Origin: CAISDA01 sp050258555
GTDB taxonomy: Bacteria > Bacteroidota > Ignavibacteria > UBA10030 > UBA8401
DNA length: 37,215 nucleotides
Assembly (NCBI GenBank): GCA_050258555.1
Contig: JBLMZA010000036.1
Location: 1 to 37,215, forward strand
Direction: 5' to 3'
Shown: in pieces, positions 25,862 through 33,608 of the stretch
Layout of the letters: each line of letters starts with the position of its first letter
Position numbering within the stretch: position 1 is the stretch's first letter
The notes under the pieces: model-generated
The model's database searches: none
What the model was told of the DNA's origin: nothing
What the model saw: the letters and a program-made list of their open reading frames with translations, nothing else
Translations under genes and position numbers: made by a program

Positions 25862-27222
25862 ATGCAGTGAAGACGAAAAGAATCATGCTCGCCGTCTGTG
25901 CGGTGCTGCTTCTGGCTGCGGCCGGGCTTCAGGCCGGATCGGATGCAGCAGCACGGCCGCTGGAACTGACGCTCGAGAAGGCGGTCGAACTTGTCAAATC
26001 GCAGAACCGCGACGTGCTGATTGCAGACCAGGAGCGCTACAAAGCCGAATCGCAGGTGCGCGAGGCGCGCTCGGGCGCGTTTCCGCAGATCAACGTGTCG
26101 GGCTCCTATATGCGCAACGTCATGAAGCCGGTGATGTTCCTGGCGCCGGGCACGCAGCTCAATCCGACAAGCCAGACGCAGACCTTTGAAATCGGATCGG
26201 ACAATTCGTATGCAATGGGCGCATCGATCGCCCAGACGCTCTACAGCCGCAAGCTCGGCACGGCGATGGAGATCGCGGATACCTATCACAGCTACGCGGA
26301 AGAAGCCTACCGATCCGCCACACAGGATGCCGTGCTTGCCGTGAAGCGCTCCTTCTACGGAGTCATGCTTGCGCAGAAGCTTGTGGAGGCCAATCGCCAG
26401 GGACTTGAAGTGGCGAAGGCCAACTACGAGAATGTCCGGTCGCTTTATAAGTTCGGCAAGGCGTCCGAATTCGATCTGCTCCGCGCCGAAGTGCAGCTGG
26501 CCAACACCGAGCCGTCGGTGATCTCGTCGGAAAACAATCTGGTGCTGGCCCTGAACGGACTCAAGAACCTCTTGGCGCTTCCGCAGGATGCCGCCATCAG
26601 CGTGAAGGGCGAATTCGCCTATGAAGCGATTCCCTCGCAGGTCTCCGATGAGGCGCGGCGCAATGCGGTCTCCGCCAATCCGATGCTTGCCGGGCTGGCG
26701 CTCCAGGAGTCGATGCTCGAGAAGAACATCGACATCGAGCGCGCCAATTACTTCCCGACCGTCGCTCTCGTCGGGTCCTACCAGTGGCAGACGCAGGACA
26801 ACACGTTCAAGTGGAACGACTACCGCTGGGCCAAGATCATGAACGTGGGGCTGCAGCTCTCGTTCCCGCTCTTCGACGGATTCCGCTCGAACGCGCGCGT
26901 GGACGAGGCATCGGTCGACCGGCAGAAGATTTATTACACGCGTCTCAAGGCCGAAGAGGGACTGAAGATACAGATCACCTCGGCCGAGCTGAAGATGAAC
27001 GAGGCGAAGAAGCGCATCGAGGGACAGGAGAAGAACATCGCCCAGGCCGAGAAAGCCGTGCGCATCGCGCAGTCGCGCTACAAAAACGGCGTCGGCACGC
27101 AGTTCGATCTGCTCGATACGCAGGTGGCCATGACGCGCACGCAGACGATTTATGCGCAGGCGGTCTACGACTACCTGGTGGCGAAGGCGGAATGGCAGTA
27201 TGCCGTCGGCCTTCCGAATTGA
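25858..27222 (+). CDS. TolC-family outer membrane efflux channel
   Basis: A 454-residue outer membrane factor. A signal peptide spans about residues 1-26 (LAVCAVLLLAAAGLQA). The mature part has two internally repeated outer-membrane-efflux domains with long alpha-helices: the first starts LTLEKAVELVKSQNRDVL, the second has NPMLAGLALQESMLEKNIDIERANYFPTV. The LSFPLFDGFRSNARVDEA segment is typical of the family. It forms the trimeric channel through the outer membrane and the tunnel in the periplasm for the tripartite pump encoded next. Its ATG overlaps the tetR stop codon (ATGA), indicating translational coupling. Confidence 0.94.
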   Translation: MNAVKTKRIMLAVCAVLLLAAAGLQAGSDAAARPLELTLEKAVELVKSQNRDVLIADQERYKAESQVREARSGAFPQINVSGSYMRNVMKPVMFLAPGTQLNPTSQTQTFEIGSDNSYAMGASIAQTLYSRKLGTAMEIADTYHSYAEEAYRSATQDAVLAVKRSFYGVMLAQKLVEANRQGLEVAKANYENVRSLYKFGKASEFDLLRAEVQLANTEPSVISSENNLVLALNGLKNLLALPQDAAISVKGEFAYEAIPSQVSDEARRNAVSANPMLAGLALQESMLEKNIDIERANYFPTVALVGSYQWQTQDNTFKWNDYRWAKIMNVGLQLSFPLFDGFRSNARVDEASVDRQKIYYTRLKAEEGLKIQITSAELKMNEAKKRIEGQEKNIAQAEKAVRIAQSRYKNGVGTQFDLLDTQVAMTRTQTIYAQAVYDYLVAKAEWQYAVGLPN

Positions 27223-27282
27223 AGACGCATGCAGAAGTGTGATAGATCAATTTCAACTCTCTAACTACAGGAATATCCGACA

Positions 27283-28350
27283 ATGATGAAGAATACAGTG
27301 ACAGCAGCCCTTTCAGGGATCTGCCTTGCGGCCGCCTGCATGATGATGCTCGCCGGGTGCAGTGCGGACAATAAGCAGCAGGCGCAGGCCACTCCGGCCG
27401 GCGTCGTCCAGGTCGTTCCGGTGCAGGCCGCCGTGGTCTCGCAGACGCCGATTTCCGTGACGAAGACGTTCTCCGGCTCCCTCGAAGGAGAGGATCAGGC
27501 GAACATCGTCTCGAAGATTTCCGAGCGCATCACCGGCATCGCCGTCCCCTTGGGATCGCAGATCCAGGCCGGCCGCACGGCGATCATGCTCGACAAGAGC
27601 GGCACCACGTCGTCGTATTACCAGTCCGAGGCGAACTTCAAAAATTCGCAGAAGACGTACGAGCGCATGAAGTCGCTCTTTGCCGAAGGCGCCATCTCGC
27701 AGGAACAGCTCGACGGAGCGCAGACGGCCTACACCGTGGCCAGGGCGAACTTCGATGCGGCGCGCGCCGCAGTCGAACTGACCTCCCCGATCTCGGGCGT
27801 CGTGACGGCACTCAACGTGAGCAAGGGCGATCTTGCCGCCCCCGGCGCGGTGCTCATGACGGTGGCGAAGATCAATGCGATGAAGGTCATCTTCAGCTCG
27901 AATGAGACCGATGTGACGTCTCTTTCGGTGGGGCAGAAGGTGTCGGTCTATTCCGATGCCCGTCCCGATGTGAAGGCCGAAGGCCGCATCATACAGATTT
28001 CGAAGTCGGCCGATGTCGGCTCGCGCTCCTTTGAAGTCAAGGCGCTCTTTTCCAACACGCGCGACAGCTGGTTCAAGCCCGGCATGTTCTGCACGGTCAA
28101 CGTCCAGTTCATGACCGGCAAGGGCTCGCTCATCGTTCCGAATGCGGCCGTGCAGACGGACGGCACCGACAGCCGCGTCTTCGTGCTGAAACAGGGCAAG
28201 GCCGAAAAGCGCGGCGTGCGCCTCGGCGCAACAGACGGCGCGCATACCGAAGTGCTCTCGGGACTTTCGGCAGGTGATACGCTTGCCACCGTGGGCGTCA
28301 ATAATGTGAAAGACGGCGGCGCCGTCAAAGTGGTGGGAGTGCAGAACTAA
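27283..28350 (+). CDS. RND efflux periplasmic adaptor (membrane fusion) lipoprotein
   Basis: A 355-residue membrane-fusion protein. A lipoprotein signal ends in LAGC at residues 23-26, so Cys26 would be lipidated and anchor the protein in the inner membrane. The lipoyl/barrel-sandwich halves flank a short alpha-hairpin (about residues 105-165, with KTYERMKSLFAEGAISQEQLD), followed by beta-barrel and membrane-proximal domains. It links the RND pump to the TolC channel. It starts 60 nt after the channel gene and ends 1 nt before the pump gene, consistent with one polycistronic mRNA. Confidence 0.94.
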   Translation: MMKNTVTAALSGICLAAACMMMLAGCSADNKQQAQATPAGVVQVVPVQAAVVSQTPISVTKTFSGSLEGEDQANIVSKISERITGIAVPLGSQIQAGRTAIMLDKSGTTSSYYQSEANFKNSQKTYERMKSLFAEGAISQEQLDGAQTAYTVARANFDAARAAVELTSPISGVVTALNVSKGDLAAPGAVLMTVAKINAMKVIFSSNETDVTSLSVGQKVSVYSDARPDVKAEGRIIQISKSADVGSRSFEVKALFSNTRDSWFKPGMFCTVNVQFMTGKGSLIVPNAAVQTDGTDSRVFVLKQGKAEKRGVRLGATDGAHTEVLSGLSAGDTLATVGVNNVKDGGAVKVVGVQN

Positions 28351-28351
28351 T

Positions 28352-31300
28352 ATGAAACTCGCAAACGTCTCCATTGAACGTCCCGTCTTCGCGACGATGA
28401 TGATCCTGGCCCTTGTGGTGCTCGGGCTCTTCTCGTACGTGAAGCTGAATATCGACCAGTACCCCGATGTCGATATCCCGGCCGTCACCATCACGACGGT
28501 GCTGCCGGGCGCCGGTCCGGAATCGATCGAATCGGATGTGACAAAAAAGATCGAAGATGCCGTCAACACGATCGCCGGCATCGACCATATCCAGTCGACA
28601 AGCCAGGAAGGCGTGTCGATTGTCGTGATCATGTTCAAGCTTGAAGTCGACGGAAAGCAGGCCGCGCAGGAAGTCCGGGAAAAAATCTCGGCCATCCGCG
28701 CCAATCTTCCGAATGAGATCGAGGATCCCGTCATTCTGCGCTACGATCCGGCGAGCCTTCCGATCATGACGCTGACCGTCTCGGGCAGCCGCTCGGAGAA
28801 GGAAATCACGACATATACGAAGGACGTGATCAAAAAGCGGCTCGAGAATGTGCCGGGCGTCGGTAAAGTGGACCTGGTCGGCGGCGCCGAGCGCGAGATC
28901 CAGGTGGTGGTCGATCAGGCCCGTCTGCAGTCCTACGGACTCTCGATCACCGATGTGAACCAGGCCGTTGCCGCGGCGAATCTCGAGGTCCCGGCCGGAA
29001 ACCTGATCCAGGGACCGCGCCAGCTCCTGCTGCGCACGATGGGCAAGTATCAGAGCGTGGATGATTTCAAGCGCGTCGTCGTGGCGTCGCCCGGCGGCAA
29101 GATCGTGCGCCTTTCGGATGTGGCCGAAGTGAAGGACGGCGTGAAGGAGCGCGTGAGCCTCACGCGCGTGAACGGCGAGCGCGCCGTCGGCCTCAACATT
29201 CAGAAGCAGTCGGGCGGCAACACGGTCCGCGTGGCCGATGCATTGAAGAAGCAGATTGAAAAGACCCAGTCGGAACTTCCGTCCGATCTGAAGATCATGA
29301 TCGCGCGCGACAATTCGACGTTCATCCGCGATTCGGTCGGCGATGTGATCTTCGACATTCTCTACGGCGGTTTGCTCGCCGTGATTGTGGTCTATCTGTT
29401 CCTGGCAAACATCCGCCCGACCATCATCAGCGCCCTGGCGCTGCCGACGTCGATCATCGCGAGCTTCATCGTGATGTATGCGTTGAACTTCACGCTCAAT
29501 ACGATGTCGCTCATGGCTCTCTCGCTTGCGGTGGGCCTTCTGATCGACGACGCCATCGTGGTGATCGAGAATATCTACCGCCATATGCATGAAGGCAAGA
29601 GCGCGTTCGAGGCGGCAAAGTCCGCGACAGGCGAGATCGGTCTTGCGGTCATGGCCACGACGTTCACGATCGTTGCGGTGTTCGTCCCCGTGGCGTTCAT
29701 GCCGGGCATCATCGGGCGCTTCTTCTATCAGTTCGGCATCACGGTGTCCGTCTCGGTGCTCGTGTCGCTGTTCGTGGCCTTCACGCTCACGCCGATGCTC
29801 TCGTCGCGCTGGCTGAAGAAGGAGGACGAGGACCTGACGAACGACGGCAGCATACTGCGCCGGACGCTCTACTACTTCAACCATTTCTTCGAGATCCTGA
29901 GCGCGAAATACCAGAAGGCGATTTCCTGGAGTCTGGCGCACCGCAAGACGGTGGTGCTCGGATCGCTGGCGCTCTTTTTCTCGAGCTTCATTCTCATGCG
30001 CTTCCTCGGGTCGAACTTCTTCCCGTCCAGCGACCAGAGCGAGTTCAACGTGACGGTCAACGCCGCTCCCGGCAGCTCGCTTGAACAGACCTCGGCCATC
30101 TGCCGGCAGATCGAGCAGCTCGCCAAGGAACGGCCCGAAGTCACGACGACGCTCACGACGATCGGCGCCGGCAACGATCCCGTGACAAAGGCGACGGTGC
30201 TCGTGAAGCTCGTCAAGAAGCACGAGCGCAAAGCGGGCGTCGAGCAGATTGTGTCCGAACTGCGCACGCGGCTGAAGGACATTCCCGGCGCCAATATCGG
30301 ATTTCAGACGGCGCAGGGCCCCGGCGGCGGCACCAAGCCGGTCATCATGAGCGTGCGCGGAGAGGATCTGGCGACATTGAACGGCATCGCCGGCAAAGTG
30401 GAACAGATCGTGCGCTCCACGCCCGGCGCGGTCGATGTCGAGAACAGTCTCGAGAACTCGAAGCCCGAGCTCCGCATCCGGATCGACCGCGACAAGGCAT
30501 CCGATCTCGGCATCAGCGTGGGACTCATCGCCACGACGCTGCGCTCGATGGTCGACGGCGCGGTGGTGACGCAGTTCCAGGACGGCGACGAGCAGTATGA
30601 CGTGCGCGTGCAGCTGGCGAAGAACGACCGCACCTCGCTCGAAAATATCCGCACCATGACGATCAAGAGTCCGAAGGCGCTTCCGGGCGGACAGAAGCTG
30701 CTGATTCCGATCGCTTCCATCGCCGATATCCGTCAGGGCGAGGGGCCGTCGAAGATCAACCGCTACGACCGTCAGCGCGAGATCCGCATCGATGCGAACC
30801 TCGAGGGACGGCTCCTGGGCGAAGTGCTCGGAGACATACAGAAGCAGGTGAAGACGCTCGATGTGCCCTCGGGATATTCCGCCGGCGTCACGGGCCAGGG
30901 CGAGCAGCAGGCCGAAGCCTTCGGCAACATCCTCCTGTCTCTCGGTCTTGCGATCATCTTCGTCTACATCGTGCTGGCCATGCAGTTCGAAAGCTTCAGC
31001 CTGCCCTTTGCCATCATGCTTGCGCTGCCGATGTCCCTGATCGGCGCCGTCTTCGCGCTGCTGGTCTTCAAGAGCTCGCTCTCGGTGATTTCGATGATCG
31101 GCATCATCATGCTCATGGGGCTTGTGACGAAAAACGGCATCCTGCTCGTCGATTACGCCAATGTGCTCCGCGCGACGGGATTGGATCGCACGAAGGCTCT
31201 TGTGCAGGCAGGCGCCACGCGTCTGCGCCCGATTCTCATGACGACATTCGCCATGATCTTCGGCATGGTGCCGGTCGCCTTCGGCATGAGCGAAGGCTCC

Positions 31301-31480
31301 GAATTCCGCGCGCCCATGGGGCAGGCCGTGATCGGCGGCCTCATCACCTCGACGCTCCTGACGCTTTTTGTCGTGCCGGTGGTGTATGCGGTGATCGACG
31401 ACTTCTCGTTCGGCCGGCTCTTCGCATCGCTGGTGCGCGTGGTGACATTCGGCAAAGTGGAATTGAATAAGGCCGCATAA
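28352..31480 (+). CDS. RND-family multidrug efflux pump permease (HAE-1/AcrB type)
   Basis: A 1042-residue inner-membrane proton-drug antiporter of the hydrophobe/amphiphile efflux-1 type. It begins with the typical short cytoplasmic tail and first helix (SIERPVFATMMILALVVLGLF), then two large periplasmic loops and two sets of helices. The proton-relay residues are present: Asp399-Asp400 in GLLIDDAIVV (TM4) and Lys927 in LVTKNGILLVDYAN (TM10). It is coupled to the adaptor gene (1-nt gap) and is the last gene of the tetR-channel-adaptor-pump operon. The substrates are unknown. A strong terminator follows. Confidence 0.95.
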   Translation: MKLANVSIERPVFATMMILALVVLGLFSYVKLNIDQYPDVDIPAVTITTVLPGAGPESIESDVTKKIEDAVNTIAGIDHIQSTSQEGVSIVVIMFKLEVDGKQAAQEVREKISAIRANLPNEIEDPVILRYDPASLPIMTLTVSGSRSEKEITTYTKDVIKKRLENVPGVGKVDLVGGAEREIQVVVDQARLQSYGLSITDVNQAVAAANLEVPAGNLIQGPRQLLLRTMGKYQSVDDFKRVVVASPGGKIVRLSDVAEVKDGVKERVSLTRVNGERAVGLNIQKQSGGNTVRVADALKKQIEKTQSELPSDLKIMIARDNSTFIRDSVGDVIFDILYGGLLAVIVVYLFLANIRPTIISALALPTSIIASFIVMYALNFTLNTMSLMALSLAVGLLIDDAIVVIENIYRHMHEGKSAFEAAKSATGEIGLAVMATTFTIVAVFVPVAFMPGIIGRFFYQFGITVSVSVLVSLFVAFTLTPMLSSRWLKKEDEDLTNDGSILRRTLYYFNHFFEILSAKYQKAISWSLAHRKTVVLGSLALFFSSFILMRFLGSNFFPSSDQSEFNVTVNAAPGSSLEQTSAICRQIEQLAKERPEVTTTLTTIGAGNDPVTKATVLVKLVKKHERKAGVEQIVSELRTRLKDIPGANIGFQTAQGPGGGTKPVIMSVRGEDLATLNGIAGKVEQIVRSTPGAVDVENSLENSKPELRIRIDRDKASDLGISVGLIATTLRSMVDGAVVTQFQDGDEQYDVRVQLAKNDRTSLENIRTMTIKSPKALPGGQKLLIPIASIADIRQGEGPSKINRYDRQREIRIDANLEGRLLGEVLGDIQKQVKTLDVPSGYSAGVTGQGEQQAEAFGNILLSLGLAIIFVYIVLAMQFESFSLPFAIMLALPMSLIGAVFALLVFKSSLSVISMIGIIMLMGLVTKNGILLVDYANVLRATGLDRTKALVQAGATRLRPILMTTFAMIFGMVPVAFGMSEGSEFRAPMGQAVIGGLITSTLLTLFVVPVVYAVIDDFSFGRLFASLVRVVTFGKVELNKAA

Positions 31481-31507
31481 GCCGCCGGATGTGTTGTGCA
31501 TGCTTTC

Positions 31508-31552
31508 AAGCCTCGGAACAGGATGGTCTTTGTTCTGAGGCTTTCTTTTTTT
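31508..31552 (+). terminator. intrinsic terminator after the RND pump gene
   Basis: A 13-bp stem with one G-U pairs AAGCCTCGGAACA (31508-31520) with TGTTCTGAGGCTT (31531-31543) around a 10-nt loop, followed by a T-run to 31552. The next gene starts only 13 nt after the T-run. Confidence 0.87.
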
Positions 31553-31565
31553 ATCTTTGTATGCG

Positions 31566-32276
31566 ATGAAGCAATGGCGAACCACACGCGGGACGGCGAT
31601 CAGCCTGATCAAGCGCGGAAGGAGCAATGCGTATCTGGTCTCGGCCGGGGGACACCACATCATGGCCGATACGGGCAAGAAGCAGCCGGTCTCCTCGCTG
31701 GTCCGTGCGCTCGAAAAAGCAGGCGCAGGGCGTCTGGATGCGATCATCCTGACGCATTCCCATTATGATCATGCGGAAAACGCCGCGGCGCTGAAGGATC
31801 ACTATCGGGCGCCGGTCATCGTGCACCGGAATGATGCGGCATATCTGGAAGAAGGGGATTCACCGATTCCGCGCGGATCGCTTGCCGTCACCCGGCTCCT
31901 GACCGACAGCGTGGGGGCGATCATCCAGCCGCATCTCCGGTACGATCCCGTGCATCCCGACGTGCTGGCCGATGAGCGGCTGGAACTTTCGGACTTCGGC
32001 ATTCCGGGATACCTGCTTCACACGCCGGGCCATTCCGAAGGATCGTGCAGCCTCATCATCGATGAGGAAATCGCCGTCGCCGGCGATGCGCTCATGGGCG
32101 TGTATCCGGGATCGATCTTCATCCCGTTTGCCGACGACATTCCGGAGATGGTCCGGAGCTGGAAGAAGCTGCTCGAGACCGGATGCAGACTGTTTCTTCC
32201 GGGACACGGCGGCGCCGTCGCTTCTGCGCTGGTCGAAAGAGAATACGAGCGGTACAGGAAAAAATTCGGGCTGTGA
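31566..32276 (+). CDS. metallo-beta-lactamase-fold metal-dependent hydrolase
   Basis: A 236-residue protein of the MBL superfamily (glyoxalase II-like fold). The binuclear metal ligands are all visible: THSHYDH at residues 63-69 (His64, His66, Asp68, His69), His156 in TPGHSEG, Asp174 in AGDAL and His214 in PGHGG. No signal peptide is seen, so it is probably cytoplasmic. The superfamily covers thioester hydrolases, lactonases, nucleases and others, and the sequence does not settle the substrate. The start at 31566 is preferred over an in-frame TTG at 31557. The gene begins 13 nt after the pump terminator, so its promoter must overlap the terminator or lie within it; TTGTTC (31530) with TATCTT (31552) is a weak candidate. 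Confidence 0.88.
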   Translation: MKQWRTTRGTAISLIKRGRSNAYLVSAGGHHIMADTGKKQPVSSLVRALEKAGAGRLDAIILTHSHYDHAENAAALKDHYRAPVIVHRNDAAYLEEGDSPIPRGSLAVTRLLTDSVGAIIQPHLRYDPVHPDVLADERLELSDFGIPGYLLHTPGHSEGSCSLIIDEEIAVAGDALMGVYPGSIFIPFADDIPEMVRSWKKLLETGCRLFLPGHGGAVASALVEREYERYRKKFGL

Positions 32277-32376
32277 ACGATGTGACGGAATCAGCCGCGC
32301 GCCCGGCGTGTGCGGTCCCATGGCGGCTGAGACCGGGCGGGAAAAATTCCGAATGTGCGAAGGAGGATGACGCGTT

Positions 32377-32796
32377 ATGAAAATTTCAATGATCGACGGC
32401 AGCAACTACTTCAAGGGACTTCTTGTCCTGATTGCGCGCGACAAGACGATCACGGGGCCTGAGATCGAGCTGATGCGGCGCATCGGCAAATCGCTGGGAT
32501 TCGAAAAAGAGTTCTGCCAGAATGCGATACAGGAGATTCTGGACAATCCGTATGTCGACCACACGCCGCCCAGTTTTTCAAATCAGGATCTGGCGATGAA
32601 GTTCATCAAGGATGGACTCACCATCTCTTTTTCCGATCACGATATCCACCCGTTTGAAGAGGAATGGCTCAGAGAAGCCGCGCTGAAAAACGGGCTCGAT
32701 GCCGGATGGTTCAGCGAGCACGAAGCCGCCGCATCGGACAAGAGGGGCGCCGACATGCCTCTGGAAGTCGATTCGCTGACGCTTGAATATACATGA
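32377..32796 (+). CDS. small conserved protein, TerB-like
   Basis: A 139-residue soluble, mostly helical protein with no signal peptide. The N-terminal half (FKGLLVLIARDKTITGPEIELMRRIGKSLGF) resembles the TerB/tellurite-resistance helical domain seen in many small stress-linked bacterial proteins; that resemblance is my reading and not certain. It has a strong AAGGAGG at 32360-32366. It starts 100 nt after the MBL hydrolase, and its stop is 4 nt before the nuclease start, so it is probably co-transcribed with the nuclease and phosphatase genes. Function unknown. Confidence 0.7.
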   Translation: MKISMIDGSNYFKGLLVLIARDKTITGPEIELMRRIGKSLGFEKEFCQNAIQEILDNPYVDHTPPSFSNQDLAMKFIKDGLTISFSDHDIHPFEEEWLREAALKNGLDAGWFSEHEAAASDKRGADMPLEVDSLTLEYT

Positions 32797-32800
32797 TGAC

Positions 32801-33601
32801 ATGATGAAGAATCATCGACGCACATACGCCCGGGCCCGGGCGCGCGCGGCGCGCATGCTTGCCGTGCTCATGCTTCCGTTCCTCCTCGCAGCCCAGGAGT
32901 TCGATTATCTTCCGGTCTCCGCCAACAAGGATATCATCCGCCATTCGTATTATACGCTGTCGTTCGTCGACAAGTACAAGGAGGCCGAATGGGTGGCATA
33001 CCGGCTCACCGACTATATGACGCAGGGCAGCGCCCGGCGCTCGAATAAATTCAAACCCGATCCGCTCTTGAAGGAGGCTTCTCCCACGCCTCTCGATTAT
33101 CGGCGCACGGGGTACGACAAAGGCCATCTCTGTCCCGCCGCCGATATGAAATGGAGCGCCAGCGCGATGGACGAAACGTTCTATATGAGCAACATGACGC
33201 CGCAGGTGCCGGGATTCAACCGCGGGATCTGGAAGAAGCTCGAAGACCAGGTCAGGGAGTGGGCCGTCGATTTGAGAGACGTGTATGTCGTGACGGGTGC
33301 CGTGCTGCAGGACAGCCTTGCCACCATCGGGAAGCGCAATGCGGTCAGCGTTCCGAAATACTTCTATAAGATCGTCATGGAATACCACGATCATGAGAAA
33401 AAGGCCATCGCCTTTCTGCTTCCCAACGAATCCTCCGACGCACCGATCGCCGCCTATGCCGTTCCCATCGATTCGATCGAGACGCTGACAAAGATCAACT
33501 TTTTCCCCTCGCTATCCGACAGTCTCGAATCGAAGCTGGAGTCGTCTGTGAATATTTCCGATTGGAACTTCATCTATCCCAATCAGCTCCTCGGGCAATG
33601 A
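32801..33601 (+). CDS. exported NucA/Serratia-type DNA/RNA non-specific endonuclease
   Basis: A 266-residue member of the beta-beta-alpha metal nuclease family. The active-site motif is DKGH at residues 106-109 (DRGH in the classic enzymes), with His109 as general base. Downstream NMTPQVPGFNRGIWKKLE supplies the metal-binding Asn (about 140) and the conserved Glu148. An arginine-rich n-region (ARARARAAR) precedes a hydrophobic stretch MLAVLMLPFLLAA, so export is likely and the protein probably degrades extracellular or periplasmic nucleic acid. The start is uncertain: ATG 32801 or 32804, with no ribosome binding site. An in-frame TTG at 32783 overlaps the previous gene and was not used. Coupled to the TerB-like gene upstream and the phosphatase gene downstream. 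Confidence 0.88.
   Translation: MMKNHRRTYARARARAARMLAVLMLPFLLAAQEFDYLPVSANKDIIRHSYYTLSFVDKYKEAEWVAYRLTDYMTQGSARRSNKFKPDPLLKEASPTPLDYRRTGYDKGHLCPAADMKWSASAMDETFYMSNMTPQVPGFNRGIWKKLEDQVREWAVDLRDVYVVTGAVLQDSLATIGKRNAVSVPKYFYKIVMEYHDHEKKAIAFLLPNESSDAPIAAYAVPIDSIETLTKINFFPSLSDSLESKLESSVNISDWNFIYPNQLLGQ
32827..32854 (+). repeat. 28-nt pure G/C tract with a 16-bp palindrome
   Basis: All 28 bases from 32827 to 32854 are G or C. The first 16 (CGCCCGGGCCCGGGCG) form a perfect palindrome, followed by CG/GC-rich alternation. It encodes the arginine/alanine n-region of the nuclease signal sequence, about 25 nt after the start codon, where an mRNA hairpin could limit translation. Confidence 0.7.
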
Positions 33602-33608
33602 GGGCTGG

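Noticed and set aside
28325..31747. A 1140-codon open frame on the minus strand opposite the RND pump
   Set aside because: It lies antisense to a clear HAE-1 pump gene and encodes an Arg/His/Asp-rich low-complexity product with no domain. Long antisense frames are expected in this GC-rich, codon-biased DNA.
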